A DNA stretch of 64,000 bases from Kutzneria viridogrisea (GTDB lineage: Bacteria > Actinomycetota > Actinomycetes > Mycobacteriales > Pseudonocardiaceae), in contig JACJID010000003.1 in the NCBI GenBank assembly GCA_014138725.1, forward strand, positions 1,233,009-1,297,008. The letters are read 5' to 3'. Under the pieces are notes generated by a model that was given only the letters and a program-made list of their open reading frames with translations, was not told where the DNA came from and did no database searches. This document shows, in pieces, positions 28,595 through 40,122 of this stretch (position 1 is the first letter of the stretch; every line of letters begins with the position of its first letter). Both the position numbers and the translations under genes were made by a program.

Positions 28595-31500
28595 TCACGA
28601 GATGCCCAGTTCGTTGTCCAGCACGTCGAACAGCTCGTCGTCGGTGGCCGAGCCGTAGTCGGTGTCCCCGTCCTGGGCCGGGGACGGTCCATGCGCCTGC
28701 CGCCAGCCGTGCAGCAGTGCCTCCAGCCGGGCGGTGATCCGCTCGCCCTCACCGTTGGGCGAGGTCACGGCCGCCAGCGCCGCCTCAAGCCGCTCGAACT
28801 CCGCGAGCACCGAGCCCACCCCGTCGTTCTCGGGCACGAGCTCGGACTTGAGGAATCCCGCCAGCACAACGGGTTCCGGGTAGTCGAACACCAGGGTCGC
28901 GGGCAGCCTGAGGCCGACGGCGGTGCCGAGCGCGTTGCGCAGTTCCACGGCGGCCAGGGAGTCGAAACCCATCTCCCGGAACGCCCTGGTCGGCTCCACC
29001 TGCTCGGCCCCGGCGAAGCCGAGCACGGCGGCGACGTGGCCGCGCACCAGGTCCAGCAGGAACCGGTCACGCTCCACATCGGACATCGCGGCGAGCTGAA
29101 CCGCCACGGGCTCGCGGCTTTCCCCGGCCGGGGTCGTCCTGCGCGCTGGCACGCGGACCAGGCCACGCAGCAGGGCCGGAACCCCGTCGGGACGCGTCCG
29201 CAGCGCGGCCAGGTCCAGGCGGATCGGTGCGGTCACGGCTTCCGCGCCCAGCGCCGCGTCGAACAGCGCGAGACCCTCGTCCACGGAGATCGCTGGCATG
29301 CCCAGCCTGGCGAGGCGTTGCCGCGCGGCCTCGTCCAGGTCACCGGCCATGCCGCCGCGCTCGTCCCAGAGACCCCAGGCCATCGAGCTGGCGGGCAGGC
29401 CCTGCGCTCGGCGGTGCTGCGCCAGTGCGTCGAGGAACACGTTGGCCGCCGCGTAGTTTCCCTGCCCCGCACCGAGGAGCAAGCCAGCGGAGGAGGAGAA
29501 CAGCACGAAGTGCTCCAGGTCGGCGGTCAGCTCGTGCAGGTGCCACGCCGCGTCCACCTTGGGACGCAGCACCGCGTCGACCTGCTCCGGAGTCAGCGCG
29601 GAGATCACCGCGTTGTCGGCGACACCAGCGACGTGCACGACGCTGCGCACCGGGTGCTGCGCCAACAACGAGGCAACTGCCTGCCGATCCGCCGTGTCGC
29701 AAGCGACCACCGTCACCTCGGCCCCGAGCGCGGTCAGCTCCGACTTGAGTTGCTCGCCACCGCCGCGCCGACTGGCCAGCACCAGCTTGCGCACGCCGTG
29801 CATGCTGACCAGATGCTTGGCCACCAACCCGCCGAGCGCGCCGGTACCGCCAGTGATCAGCACGGTGCCGTCCGGGTCCCAGGTCGAGTCGGCGTCCGAG
29901 CCGGTGCGAACCAGTCGCGGCACGCTCACCTGTCCCTGGCGCACAGCCAGTTCCGGCTCACCCAGCGCCACGAGGGCGGCGGCTGAGGACACGTCGTCGG
30001 TGTCCACGAGCACGAACCGGCCCGGGTGCTCGGCCTGCGCGGAGCGGACGAGTCCCCACACCGCGGCACCAGGCAGGTCGCGGAGATCCTCACCGGCCAC
30101 GGACACGGCGCCGTGCGTGGCGATGACCAGCGTCGAGGTGGCGAGCTCCGGGCGGGACAGCCAAGCCCGCAGCAGGTCCAGCACCTCGCGCACGGTTCGG
30201 CGGGCCAGGTCGGGGACCTCGCCAGTGCCAACTGGCAGCGGGAGGACCGCCACCTCGGCAATGTCCACAGTGGTCAGATCGGGTGCTGCCGCGTCGAGCA
30301 CGGCCGCGGCTGGGGCATCGACGGTGCCGGGGTGGATCGGCGTCCAGTCCAGGCGGAACAACGAGTCGTTGCCACCAAGCTGCTCGGCGGACACGGGCCG
30401 GGCGACCAGGGCCCGCACGGAGATCACCGGGGCGCCGGTCGTGTCGGTCATGGCCAGGGTCACGGTGTCCTCGCCGTTGGGCGAGAGGCGAACCCGCACC
30501 GAGGACGCGCCCGCCGAGTGCAGGGTGACGCCGTTCCAGGAGAACGGCAGCACGGTGCGCGTGTCCTCCTCGTCGAGCAGGTCTGCGTGGAACGCCGCGT
30601 CCAGCAGAGCGGGGTGCAGGCCGAACTGTTCGGCGCCAACACCTTCGGGCAGGCAGACCTCGGCGAACACCTCCTCACCGCGCCGCCACGCCGCCCGCAG
30701 GCCCTGGAACACCGGGCCGTAGCCGTAACCACGCGCGGCCAACCGGTCGTAGACCTCGTCCATGGGCAGCGCCACGGCGTCCTCCGGCGGCCACACACCC
30801 AGTTCGAACGGCTCCGGCTGACCAACCGCCAGCAGTCCGGAGGCGTGCCGGGTCCACTCGGTGTCGGCCACCCGCGAGTAGACCTCCAGCGACCGCCGCC
30901 CCGACTCGTCCGGGCCGCCCACGGCCACCTGCACGGCCACGGCCTCGCGCTCGGCGAACACCAGCGGGGACTCGATGGTCAGTTCTTCCAACACCGAGCA
31001 GCCCACCTGCTCACCAGCGCGCATCGCCAGCTCGACGAAGCCCGTGCCAGGCAACAACACCACGTCCATCACGACGTGGTCAGCCAGCCAGGGCTGGGTT
31101 TGCAGCGAGAGCCGTCCGGTCAGCAGCGCACCACCAGAGCCGGGCAACTCCACCGCGGCGCCAAGCAGCGGGTGTTCCGCAGGGACCAGGCCGAACCCGG
31201 TGGCCTCACCGAGCGCCGTGCCGGACTCCAGCCAGTACCGGCTGCGTTGGAAGGCGTAGGTCGGCAGCGCGACCCGCCGGGCACCGCAGTTGGCGAAGAA
31301 CGCATTCCAGTCCACGGGCACGCCGTGGGCGTGCACCGAGGCGAGGGCCGTGACGGTCTCGCGAAGTTCCTCGCGATCACGCCGCAGCACGGCGGCGAAG
31401 GTCGCCTCGCCCGTGACGCACTCCTGCCCCATCGCCGACAGCACCGCGTCGGGCCCGAGTTCCAGGAACGTGTTGACACCAAGGCTTTCCAGGTGCTGGA

Positions 31501-34500
31501 TGCCGTCACAGAACCGGACGGACTCACGCACGTGGCGGACCCAGTACTCCGGGGTGCGCAGCTCGTCCCCGGCCAGCGAGCCGGTCAGGTTGGACACGAT
31601 CGGGATCGTCGGCGCGGCGTAGGTCAGCGTGGCGGCGATCTTCCCGAACTCGGTGAGCATCGGCTCCATGCGTGGTGAGTGGAACGCGTGCGACACCGTG
31701 AGCCGCTTGACCTTGCGGCCCTCTGCGGTGAGTCGGCCCGCGAGCTCGACCACGGCCTGCTCGTCGCCGGAGACCACCACGGAGTTCGGCCCGTTCACCG
31801 CCGCGATGCCGACCCGTTCGGTCAGCCAACCGGCCACTTCGGACTCGGTGGCCTGCACGGCGATCATCGCTCCGCCCGCGGGCAACTCCTGCATCAGCCT
31901 GCCCCGTGCGGCGACGAGCGCAACCGCGTCGGGCAGGGACAGGACCCCGGCCACGTGTGCCGCCGCCAGCTCACCGATCGAATGCCCGGCGAGGTAGTCC
32001 GGCCTCACGCCCCAGGAGGTCACGAGCCGGAACAGCGCCACCTCAACGGTGAACAGCGCGGCCTGGGTGAACACCGTCTCGTTCAGCAGTGCGGACTCAC
32101 CGCGGATCACCTCGCTCAGCGGGCGGTCCAGGTGCTGGTCGAACTCCGCACACAGCTCGTCGAAGGCGGCGGCGAACACCGGGAAGTGCGCGTGCAGCGA
32201 CTCACCCATGCCGAGTCGCTGGGAGCCCTGCCCGGTGAACAGGAATGCGGTGCGGCGGTCCGCCGCGGTGCCGGTGACCAGTCCCGGAGCGGGCTCACCG
32301 GCGGCCAGGGCGCGCAGCCCACGGAGTAGCTCGTCACGGTCTGCTGCCAAAACGGCGGCCCGCTTGCCAAGGGCGGCACGCGTGGTTGCCGCGGAGAGGG
32401 CGACATCGAGCACCCCGACCGACTCGCTGTCCACATAGGACACAAGTCGGGCCGCCTGCGCACGTAGTGCCGTGTCGGTCCGGCCGGACACGACCACCGG
32501 GACGAGCTCATCGTCAGCGGGCACCAGGGCGGGCTCGGTGGTGCTGCCCTGCTCGATGATCGTGTGTGCGTTGGTGCCGCTGATGCCGAACGAGGAGATC
32601 CCGGCTCGGCGCGGGCGTCCGGTCTCCGGCCACGGCTGGGCCTCGGTCAGCAGTTCCACCGCGCCCGCCGACCAGTCCACGTGCGGGGTCGGCTCGTCCA
32701 CGTGCAGGGTGCGGGGCAGCACCCCGTGGCGCATGGCCATGACCATCTTGATCACCCCGGCGACCCCGGCCGCGGCCTGGGTGTGGCCGATGTTGGACTT
32801 GATCGCGCCCAGTCGCAGCGGCTCGGCGCGGTCCTGGCCGTAGGTCGCCAGCAGGGCCTGCGCCTCGATCGGGTCGCCCAGCCTGGTCCCGGTGCCGTGC
32901 GCCTCCACGACGTCCACTTCGGACGGTGTGAGGCCCGCGCTGGCCAGTGCCTGGCGGATCACCCGCTGCTGGGAGGGACCGTTCGGGGCGGTGAGACCGT
33001 TGGAGGCCCCGTCCTGGTTGATCGCCGACCCGCGCACCACCGCCAGCACCTCGTGCCCGTTGCGCCGCGCGTCGGACAGGCGCTCGACCAGCAGCAGGCC
33101 AACGCCCTCGGCCCAGCCGGTGCCGTCCGCGGCCCCAGCGAAGGCCTTGCAGCGGCCGTCGGCGGACAGCCCGCGCTGGCGGCTGAAGTCGATGAACGTG
33201 TCCGGTGTGGACATCACGGTGACCCCACCGGCCAGGGCCAGCTCGCACTCGCCATTGCGCAGGGCCTGCGTGGCCAGGTGCAGTGCCACCAACGAGGAGG
33301 AGCAGGCCGTGTCGATGGTGACGGCCGGTCCCTCCAGGCCCAGCGCGTAGGCGACCCGGCCGGAGACCACGCTGCCCAGCGTGCCGTTGCCGAGGTAGCC
33401 CGCGACCTCGGCGGGCACCTGGCCCAGCTTGCTGCCGTAGTCGTGGTACATGACCCCGGCGAACACCCCGGTCCGGCTGCCCCTTGCGGAGACCGGGTCG
33501 ATCCCGGCCCGCTCGAACGCCTCCCAGGCCACCTCCAGCAGCAGGCGCTGCTGCGGGTCCATGGCCAGTGCCTCGCGCGGGGAGATGCCGAAGAACTCCG
33601 GGTCGAACTCGGCCGCCTCGTGCAGGAAGCCGCCTTCCCGGGTGTAGGTCCGGTCGGGCACCTCGGGGTCCGGGTCGTAGATGCCCGCCACGTCCCAGCC
33701 GCGGTCGTCCGGGAACTGGGAGATGCCGTCCACCCCGGCGTGCACCAGCTCCCACAGCTGCTCGGGCGAACTCACCCCGCCCGGGTAGCGGCAGGCCATG
33801 GCCACGATGGCGATCGGGTCGTCGTCCACAACGGACACACGGGCGAGCTCGGCCGCGGGCTTGTCCTTGGGCACCAGGGTTTCGAGCAGGTGTGCCGCCA
33901 GGGCCCTGGGCGTCGGATAGTCGAAGATCAGGGTCGCGGGCAGCCGCAGCCCGGTGGCGGCGCCCAGCAGGTTGCGCAGTTCCACGGCGGCCAGCGAGTC
34001 GAAGCCGATCTCGGTGAACGGGTGGTGCGGCTCGATCGCCGCGGCGCTGTCGTGGCCGAGCACCGTGGCCACGTTCGCGCAGACCAGGTCGAGCAGGTAC
34101 CGGTCCTGTTCGACGGCGGGCAGGCCCGCCAGCGGCAGCACCGCGTTGGCGGCCTGCCCAGAGCTCGCGGTGCGGCGCTTGGCCGCGGGGGCGAGGCCGC
34201 GCAGCACGGCGGGCACGCCCTCCGGCCGGTTGCGCAGTGCCGCCAGGTTCAGCCGGATCGGCAGCACGGCGGCGTGGTCGAGTGCCAGCGCCGCGTCGAA
34301 CAGGGCCAGACCGTCCTCATCGGACAGTGCACCCACCCCGAAACGGTTCATCCGCTGGAGGTCGGTCTCGGACAGGGTAGCCGCCATGCCGCCGCTGCCG
34401 GCCCACGGCCCCCAGCCCAGGGAGACGGCCGGGAGCCCGCGCGCCGCCCGGTACTGGGCCAGCGCGTCCAGGTACGCGTTCGCGGCGGCGTAGTTGCCCT

Positions 34501-37500
34501 GCCCGGCCGGTTCCAGCGTGCCCGCGGCCGAGGAGAACAGCACGAACCGTTCGACGTCGCCGAGCAACTCGTGCAGGTTCCAGGCCGCATCCACCTTGGG
34601 CCGCAGCACCGCGTCCAGGCGTTCCGGGGTCAGCGAGCCGATCACCCCGTCGTCCAGGACACCCGCGGTGTGCACGACCGCACTGACTGAGTTTTCAGCC
34701 AGGACGGTTCGCAGCGCTTCGCGGTCGGCGACATCGCAGGCCAGGACCGCACGCCCCTCGACCTCACCCCCGCTGCGGCTGACCAGCAGCAGGTCCCGCG
34801 CCCCCGAGTCGATCAGGTGCCGGACGACGAGCCGCCCCAAGGCCCCCGTGGCGCCGGTGACCAGTACGGTGCCGTCGGGATCCCACGCCACGGGCTCGGC
34901 GGTCGGTGCGACGCGGGTCATGCGGGGCACGAACACCTTGCCGTCGCGGACAGCGATCTCCGGTTCGCCAGCGGGCAACTCCGCGGGCAACTCCCCCGCC
35001 TCGTCCAAGTCCACCAGCACGATCCGGCCCGGGTTCTCCGCCTGCGCGGCCCGGACGAGCCCGCACACCGCGGCGCCCGACAGGTCGGTCAGCTCCTCAC
35101 CGGTCGCGCACCGGGTGACGATCACCAGCGTCTCGTCGGCCGCACCGGACAGCCAGTCCTGCACCAGAGCCAGCACGCGGTGCACCTCGGGGCCGACCTC
35201 GCCGCCACCGGCGGTCTCCACGCGCAGGCCGCCCGCGAGGCCAGTGCCCGTCGCCAGCGGGGTCCACACCACGCGGAACAGCGCGTCCCTGGCCACCGGC
35301 TGGCCGCTCGCCATGGGCCGGGCCACCAGCGACTCGACGGTCGCGACCGGGGCGCCCGTAGCGTCGGCCAGGTCCAACGACACCCCGTCGGCGCCGACGG
35401 AGGTCAGCCGCACGCGCAGTGCCGAGGCGCCAACCGCATGCAAGGCAACGTTCTTCCACGCGAACGGCAGCGTGACCGCGTCCTCAGCGCTGAGCAGGCC
35501 CGCGGCGTGCAACGTGGCGTCGAGCAGCGCGGGGTGCAGTCCGTACGAACTGGCCTCGACCTCCTCCGGCAGCACCACCTCGGCGTACACCTCGTCGCCA
35601 CGGCGCCAGGCCGCCCGCAGGCCCTGGAACGCCGGGCCGTAGCCGTACCCCTGCCCGGCAAGCGTGTCGTACCAGTGCTCGACCGGCACCGCGGTCGCCC
35701 CCTCCGGCGGCCACATGCCCAGGTCGGCCGGTGGCGCCGAGTCCCCGGCACCGAGCAGCCCGCTGGCGTGCCTGGTCCACGGCTCGTCCCCGACACGGGA
35801 GTGCACCGACACGGGTCGGCGGCCGGTGTTGTCCGGCGCCCCGACCGCGACCTGGAGCCGCACCGCGCCGTGAGACGCCAGTACCAATGGCGACTCCAGT
35901 GTCAGTTCTTCCAGCACGGGGCAGGCCACGTGGTCACCGGCACGGATCGCCAGCTCGACGAAGGCGGTGCCGGGCAACAGGGTCGTGCCGGAGATGACGT
36001 GGTCAGCCAGCCAGGGCTGGGTGTCCGCGGAGAGCCGTCCCAGGAAGACCACGCCCTCGGACTCGGGCAGCTCCACGGCAGCACCCAGCAGCGGGTGGTC
36101 GGTCGAGGGCAGGCCGGGGTCCAGTTCCGCCTCGTCCAACCAGTACCGCTTGTGCTGGAACGCATACGTGGGCAGGTCGAGGCGGGCCGCGCCGCGCCCG
36201 GCGAAGAACTCCGTCCAGTCCACGGCGACCCCGCGCTGGTGCAACCGACTGATCGCCGTGGTCAGCGTGTCGACCTCGGGGCGGTCCTTGCGCAGGGCCG
36301 ACACGAGCGCGACCGAGTCCGGGTCCACCGAGTCCTGGCCCATCGCGGACAGCACCGCGTCCGGGCCCAACTCCAGGAAGGTCGTCACGCCCTCGGCGGT
36401 CAGGCAGCGCACGGACTCGCCGAACCGCACCGCCTCGCGCACGTGCCGAACCCAGTACTCGGGGGTGCACAGCTCGGGACCGGCCAGCGCGCCGGTCACG
36501 TTGGAGACCACCGGGATCCTCGGCGGCGAGTAGGTCAGCTCGGCGGCGAGTTCGCCGAAGGCCTCGAGCATCGGGTCCATGCGCGGGGAGTGGAACGCGT
36601 GCGAGACGGTCAGCCTGCGGGTCTTGCGGTCCGCGAAGTGCGCGACCACGGCCTCGACGGCGTCCTCGTCCCCGGACACCACAACGGAGTCCGGCCCGTT
36701 GACCGCCGCGATGCCCACCCGCTCGGTGAGGTGCGGGGTGACCTCCTGCTCGGTGGCCCGCACGGCGACCATCGCCCCGCCGGGCGGCAGGTCCTGCATG
36801 AGCCGACCGCGAGCGGTGACCAGCCGCGCCGCGTCGGCCAGGGACAGCACACCGGCCACGTGCGCGGCGGCCAGCTCGCCGATCGAGTGCCCGGCCACGA
36901 AGTCCGGGGTGAGGCCCCAGGACTGGACCAGCCGGAACAGCGCGACCTCGACCGCGAACAGGGCGGCCTGGGTGAACATCGTCTGGTTGAGCAGGCCCGA
37001 CTCGTCGTTGAAGACGATCTCCCGGATGGGCAGCTCGAACTGGGCGCACACCTCGTCGAAGGCCGTGGCGAACGCCGGGAACGCGGCGTACAGCTCGCGG
37101 CCCATGCCCGCGCGCTGCGCGCCCTGCCCGGTGAACAGCACCGCCAGCCGGCCCTCGACAACCTCGGTGACGGCCAGTTTGTCCAGTCCCGCCACCAGTT
37201 CGGCACGATCGGCCCCGACCACGAACGCACGGTGTTCCAGTGCGGCCCGCGTGGTGGCCAGTGAGTACGCCAGGTCCAGGGGCCGCAGGTCCGCCCGCTG
37301 GGCCAGGAACCCGCGCAGTCGCTCCGCCTGGGCGGCCAGCGCCTGCGGGGTCTTGCCGGACAGGACCCACGGCACCACGGGGGTCGTGACAACCGGTCCG
37401 TCCACTTCGGACTCTTCGGCGGCCGGTCCCTGTTCGAGCACGAGGTGTGCGTTGGTGCCGCTGATGCCGAACGAGGACACGGCGGCCCGGCGCGGGTGGT

Positions 37501-38800
37501 CGGACTCGGGCCAGGGGACCGGCTCGGTGAGCAGCCGCACCGCGCCGGAGGTCCAGTCCACGTGCGGGGTCGGCTCGTCCACGTGCAGGGTCTTCGGCGC
37601 GAGGCCGTGCCGCATGGCCATGATCATCTTGATCACGCCGGCCACCCCGGCGGCGGACTGGGTGTGGCCCAGGTTGGACTTGATCGACCCGAGCAGCAGC
37701 GGCTCGGCGCGGTCCTGGCCGTAGGTCGCCAGCAGGGCCTGCGCCTCGATCGGATCCCCCAGCGTGGTCCCGGTCCCGTGCGCCTCGACCACGTCCACCT
37801 GGTTCGCGGTCAGTCGCGCGTTGGCCAGCGCCTGCTGGATCACCCGCTGCTGGGAGGGACCGTTCGGGGCGGTGAGACCGTTCGAGGCCCCGTCCTGGTT
37901 GATCGCCGACCCGCGCACCACCGCCAGCACCTCGTGCCCGTTGCGCCGCGCGTCGGAGAGCTTCTCCAGCACCAGCAGGCCAACACCCTCGCCCCAGCCG
38001 GTACCGTCGGCGGCGGCCGCGAAGGACTTGCACAGCCCGTCGGCGGACAGCCCACGCTGGCGGCTGAAGTCGATGAAGGTCTCCGGGATCGACATGATCG
38101 CGACCCCACCGGCCAGTGCCAGCGTGCACTCGCCCTGGCGCAGGGCCTGCACCGCCGAGTGCACCGCGACCAGCGAGGAGGAGCAGGCCGTGTCCACGCT
38201 GACCGCGGGCCCCTCCAGACCGAGCACGTAGGCGACCCGCCCGGAGGCCACGCTGCCGGAGGTGCCGTTGCCCATGTAGCCGCTGACGTCCTCGGGCACC
38301 GAGCGCAGCCGCAGCGCGTAGTCCTGGTACATCACGCCGAAGTACACGCCGGTGCGGCTGCCGCGCAGGGACAGCGGGTCGATGCCCGCCCGCTCGAACG
38401 CCTCCCAGGACGCCTCCAGCAGCTGCCGCTGCTGGGGGTCCATCGCCAGCGCCTCGCGCGGGGAGATGCCGAAGAACCCGGCGTCGAACTCGGCCGCGTC
38501 GCTGAGGAAGGAACCCGACCGCGTGTAGGTCTTGCCGGGCACACCGGGTTCGGGGTCGTAGATGGCGTCGAGGTCCCAGCCGCGGTCGGTGGGGAAACCG
38601 GCGAGGTCGTGACGGCCCTGCGCGACCAGCTGCCACAGGTCCTCCGGTGAGCGGACCGCTCCCCCGTAACGGCAGCTCATACCGACCACGGCGATCGGCT
38701 CGAAGTCCTTCTCCTGGGCCTCTCGCAACCGCCTGCGAGCCTCGCGGAGATCGGCGGTCGCTCGTTTGAGGTACTCGAGAAGCTTTTCCTCGTTGTCCAC
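28595..38800 (-). CDS. Modular polyketide synthase, modules 1-2 in this window (two KS-AT-DH-KR-ACP)
   Basis: About 3401 residues. N-terminal docking helix (1-33) and no loading domain, so it must accept a chain from another synthase not in the window. First module: KS Cys near 205, AT GHSIGE near 639 with HAFHS near 735 (malonyl), DH His near 934 and Asp near 1095, KR with LDD near 1382 and Tyr near 1435, ACP near 1601. Second module: KS Cys near 1833, AT GHSIGE near 2274 (malonyl), DH His near 2575 with Asp in place of the usual Gly in HxxxGxxxxP, KR Tyr near 3115 but with ADN instead of LDD near 3061, ACP near 3280. C-terminal docking domain about 3310-3401. Start is GTG at 38800 with GGGGTGA 5 bases upstream. 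It is the promoter-proximal gene of the four-gene synthase operon. Confidence 0.96.
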   Translation of the reverse strand: MDNEEKLLEYLKRATADLREARRRLREAQEKDFEPIAVVGMSCRYGGAVRSPEDLWQLVAQGRHDLAGFPTDRGWDLDAIYDPEPGVPGKTYTRSGSFLSDAAEFDAGFFGISPREALAMDPQQRQLLEASWEAFERAGIDPLSLRGSRTGVYFGVMYQDYALRLRSVPEDVSGYMGNGTSGSVASGRVAYVLGLEGPAVSVDTACSSSLVAVHSAVQALRQGECTLALAGGVAIMSIPETFIDFSRQRGLSADGLCKSFAAAADGTGWGEGVGLLVLEKLSDARRNGHEVLAVVRGSAINQDGASNGLTAPNGPSQQRVIQQALANARLTANQVDVVEAHGTGTTLGDPIEAQALLATYGQDRAEPLLLGSIKSNLGHTQSAAGVAGVIKMIMAMRHGLAPKTLHVDEPTPHVDWTSGAVRLLTEPVPWPESDHPRRAAVSSFGISGTNAHLVLEQGPAAEESEVDGPVVTTPVVPWVLSGKTPQALAAQAERLRGFLAQRADLRPLDLAYSLATTRAALEHRAFVVGADRAELVAGLDKLAVTEVVEGRLAVLFTGQGAQRAGMGRELYAAFPAFATAFDEVCAQFELPIREIVFNDESGLLNQTMFTQAALFAVEVALFRLVQSWGLTPDFVAGHSIGELAAAHVAGVLSLADAARLVTARGRLMQDLPPGGAMVAVRATEQEVTPHLTERVGIAAVNGPDSVVVSGDEDAVEAVVAHFADRKTRRLTVSHAFHSPRMDPMLEAFGELAAELTYSPPRIPVVSNVTGALAGPELCTPEYWVRHVREAVRFGESVRCLTAEGVTTFLELGPDAVLSAMGQDSVDPDSVALVSALRKDRPEVDTLTTAISRLHQRGVAVDWTEFFAGRGAARLDLPTYAFQHKRYWLDEAELDPGLPSTDHPLLGAAVELPESEGVVFLGRLSADTQPWLADHVISGTTLLPGTAFVELAIRAGDHVACPVLEELTLESPLVLASHGAVRLQVAVGAPDNTGRRPVSVHSRVGDEPWTRHASGLLGAGDSAPPADLGMWPPEGATAVPVEHWYDTLAGQGYGYGPAFQGLRAAWRRGDEVYAEVVLPEEVEASSYGLHPALLDATLHAAGLLSAEDAVTLPFAWKNVALHAVGASALRVRLTSVGADGVSLDLADATGAPVATVESLVARPMASGQPVARDALFRVVWTPLATGTGLAGGLRVETAGGGEVGPEVHRVLALVQDWLSGAADETLVIVTRCATGEELTDLSGAAVCGLVRAAQAENPGRIVLVDLDEAGELPAELPAGEPEIAVRDGKVFVPRMTRVAPTAEPVAWDPDGTVLVTGATGALGRLVVRHLIDSGARDLLLVSRSGGEVEGRAVLACDVADREALRTVLAENSVSAVVHTAGVLDDGVIGSLTPERLDAVLRPKVDAAWNLHELLGDVERFVLFSSAAGTLEPAGQGNYAAANAYLDALAQYRAARGLPAVSLGWGPWAGSGGMAATLSETDLQRMNRFGVGALSDEDGLALFDAALALDHAAVLPIRLNLAALRNRPEGVPAVLRGLAPAAKRRTASSGQAANAVLPLAGLPAVEQDRYLLDLVCANVATVLGHDSAAAIEPHHPFTEIGFDSLAAVELRNLLGAATGLRLPATLIFDYPTPRALAAHLLETLVPKDKPAAELARVSVVDDDPIAIVAMACRYPGGVSSPEQLWELVHAGVDGISQFPDDRGWDVAGIYDPDPEVPDRTYTREGGFLHEAAEFDPEFFGISPREALAMDPQQRLLLEVAWEAFERAGIDPVSARGSRTGVFAGVMYHDYGSKLGQVPAEVAGYLGNGTLGSVVSGRVAYALGLEGPAVTIDTACSSSLVALHLATQALRNGECELALAGGVTVMSTPDTFIDFSRQRGLSADGRCKAFAGAADGTGWAEGVGLLLVERLSDARRNGHEVLAVVRGSAINQDGASNGLTAPNGPSQQRVIRQALASAGLTPSEVDVVEAHGTGTRLGDPIEAQALLATYGQDRAEPLRLGAIKSNIGHTQAAAGVAGVIKMVMAMRHGVLPRTLHVDEPTPHVDWSAGAVELLTEAQPWPETGRPRRAGISSFGISGTNAHTIIEQGSTTEPALVPADDELVPVVVSGRTDTALRAQAARLVSYVDSESVGVLDVALSAATTRAALGKRAAVLAADRDELLRGLRALAAGEPAPGLVTGTAADRRTAFLFTGQGSQRLGMGESLHAHFPVFAAAFDELCAEFDQHLDRPLSEVIRGESALLNETVFTQAALFTVEVALFRLVTSWGVRPDYLAGHSIGELAAAHVAGVLSLPDAVALVAARGRLMQELPAGGAMIAVQATESEVAGWLTERVGIAAVNGPNSVVVSGDEQAVVELAGRLTAEGRKVKRLTVSHAFHSPRMEPMLTEFGKIAATLTYAAPTIPIVSNLTGSLAGDELRTPEYWVRHVRESVRFCDGIQHLESLGVNTFLELGPDAVLSAMGQECVTGEATFAAVLRRDREELRETVTALASVHAHGVPVDWNAFFANCGARRVALPTYAFQRSRYWLESGTALGEATGFGLVPAEHPLLGAAVELPGSGGALLTGRLSLQTQPWLADHVVMDVVLLPGTGFVELAMRAGEQVGCSVLEELTIESPLVFAEREAVAVQVAVGGPDESGRRSLEVYSRVADTEWTRHASGLLAVGQPEPFELGVWPPEDAVALPMDEVYDRLAARGYGYGPVFQGLRAAWRRGEEVFAEVCLPEGVGAEQFGLHPALLDAAFHADLLDEEDTRTVLPFSWNGVTLHSAGASSVRVRLSPNGEDTVTLAMTDTTGAPVISVRALVARPVSAEQLGGNDSLFRLDWTPIHPGTVDAPAAAVLDAAAPDLTTVDIAEVAVLPLPVGTGEVPDLARRTVREVLDLLRAWLSRPELATSTLVIATHGAVSVAGEDLRDLPGAAVWGLVRSAQAEHPGRFVLVDTDDVSSAAALVALGEPELAVRQGQVSVPRLVRTGSDADSTWDPDGTVLITGGTGALGGLVAKHLVSMHGVRKLVLASRRGGGEQLKSELTALGAEVTVVACDTADRQAVASLLAQHPVRSVVHVAGVADNAVISALTPEQVDAVLRPKVDAAWHLHELTADLEHFVLFSSSAGLLLGAGQGNYAAANVFLDALAQHRRAQGLPASSMAWGLWDERGGMAGDLDEAARQRLARLGMPAISVDEGLALFDAALGAEAVTAPIRLDLAALRTRPDGVPALLRGLVRVPARRTTPAGESREPVAVQLAAMSDVERDRFLLDLVRGHVAAVLGFAGAEQVEPTRAFREMGFDSLAAVELRNALGTAVGLRLPATLVFDYPEPVVLAGFLKSELVPENDGVGSVLAEFERLEAALAAVTSPNGEGERITARLEALLHGWRQAHGPSPAQDGDTDYGSATDDELFDVLDNELGIS

Positions 38801-38966
38801 TCAGTCACCCCACTGAAAACGCCTCGCCGAGCACGCCAGCACTGTCCGCACGCTACGGAAACCCCAGGTCGGGGGCCAACCCCTACCGAGCCCCACAGTC
38901 AGCGCGAAACCACCCCTGAGCCGGGCGCACAACCGCGCGCGGCCACCCCTGCCGAATTGCGCGCGC
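38801..38966 (-). promoter_or_regulatory. Likely promoter region of the polyketide synthase operon
   Basis: This non-coding stretch lies between the hydrolase terminator and the GTG of the first synthase gene. On the plus strand it carries two direct copies of CCACCCCTG at 38910-38918 and 38943-38951, spaced 33 bp (about three helical turns), and further C-rich ACCC runs near 38861 and 38880. These are candidate activator sites. No convincing -10/-35 pair could be fixed by eye. Confidence 0.4.
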
Positions 38967-39001
38967 AAAAAAGCCGCCGCGCCGATAATCGACGCGGCGG
39001 C
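38967..39001 (-). terminator. Intrinsic terminator after the hydrolase gene
   Basis: Arms GCCGCCGCG (38973-38981) and CGCGGCGGC (38993-39001) pair perfectly. On the minus strand the hairpin is followed by six T residues (plus-strand A run 38967-38972). It starts 17 bases after the hydrolase stop and insulates the synthase operon from upstream readthrough. Confidence 0.85.
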
Positions 39002-39017
39002 GGTGTCGCGACTGGTA

Positions 39018-40064
39018 TCAGATGCCGAACTCCCCGTGCAGCCAATCGCGGGTGGCGTCCCGGTACTGGGCGGCGTTGCGGTGCAGGGCCAGGGAGTGGC
39101 CCGCCCCGGGCAGCACGTAGGTGGACAGCTGAGCGGCCGGGCTGTAGTACGGGGCCTCCTGGGCGCGCAGGGCCTCGGCGTTCGAGCAGTCGTGCAGGGC
39201 GAGCACCCCGCAGAACAGGACGTCCTGGGAACCGACCGCCTGGAGGACCGGCACGTCGATGCCCAGGGTGGTGGGCAGCACGATGCCGAACACGGCCACG
39301 GTTCCCATGCCCGGCACGGAGACCTGGTCCTTGGTGGCCTCGTCGGCGGCGATCACCTGCGGGTCGGCGTCCTCGGCCGCGTAGAACAGCGGGGCCCGCG
39401 CGCCGGGTTTCGTGGTGAAGTACAGGGGATCGCTGCCCAGCCTGCTCAGCGAGGAGTCCAGGAACGCGGGTTGCAGACCCAGTGCGGCGCCCACCGCGAG
39501 CACGGGCAGCGCGGGCAGGTGCGTGATGCCGGTGAGCACGACCCCGTCGACGTCGTGGTACGTGGCGGCCTCCGCGGCGACCACCCCGGAACCGACCGAG
39601 TGCCCGACGATCACCACGCGGGTGAAGGACGTGCCGCCGACGTGCCCGGCACGCAGGTGGCCAACCACCTCGTGCAGGGAGGCCGCGCTGACCCCGATCA
39701 GCAGCGGTAGGCTCGGCGGCTTGCTGCTGGCGCCGGACCCCAGCTCGTCCACGGCGAAGGTGGCGTAGCCGTGCCGGGCCATGTCGCGCTGGTAGGAGTA
39801 GTTGTCCGGGTCGTAGGGCAGATCCCAGTACGTACGGTTGTACGTGCCGCCGTGCACCAGCAGCTGCACCGTGCCCGGCGCGGGTCCCTCGGGCAGGCAG
39901 AGCTGGCCGTGCATGCTCGCCGGGGCACCGCCGGGACCGGTCACCGGCAGGTCGGTCTCCGAGCAGGTGGCCGAGCTGGCCCCGGCCTGGGGCGCCGCGA
40001 GGGCACCGCCGAGCAGAGCGAGGCAGGACAGCAACGAGACGGTCAGCTTGGGCAACAGCCTCAC
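39018..40064 (-). CDS. Secreted alpha/beta hydrolase (lipase/esterase-like)
   Basis: About 348 residues with a Sec signal peptide: a basic VRLLPKL start, a leucine/alanine core and an AxA-type cleavage region ending near PQAGAS. The mature protein has the nucleophile elbow GHSVGSG, a candidate acid in GSQDVLF and the catalytic His in GAGHSLALH, giving a Ser-Asp-His triad. Several cysteines fit an exported, disulfide-stabilised enzyme. The GTG at 40064 was chosen because GGAAGG lies 8 bases upstream and the signal peptide begins at once; an ATG at 40130 would add a tail that spoils it. It follows the P450 gene by 58 bases and ends at a strong terminator. Whether it acts on the polyketide or on unrelated esters is not shown by the sequence. 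Confidence 0.85.
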   Translation of the reverse strand: MRLLPKLTVSLLSCLALLGGALAAPQAGASSATCSETDLPVTGPGGAPASMHGQLCLPEGPAPGTVQLLVHGGTYNRTYWDLPYDPDNYSYQRDMARHGYATFAVDELGSGASSKPPSLPLLIGVSAASLHEVVGHLRAGHVGGTSFTRVVIVGHSVGSGVVAAEAATYHDVDGVVLTGITHLPALPVLAVGAALGLQPAFLDSSLSRLGSDPLYFTTKPGARAPLFYAAEDADPQVIAADEATKDQVSVPGMGTVAVFGIVLPTTLGIDVPVLQAVGSQDVLFCGVLALHDCSNAEALRAQEAPYYSPAAQLSTYVLPGAGHSLALHRNAAQYRDATRDWLHGEFGI

Positions 40065-40122
40065 GGAGACGACCTTCCTGGATCGGGACGCTGTGGGCGG
40101 AGCAGGACAGTACACCCGGTGA

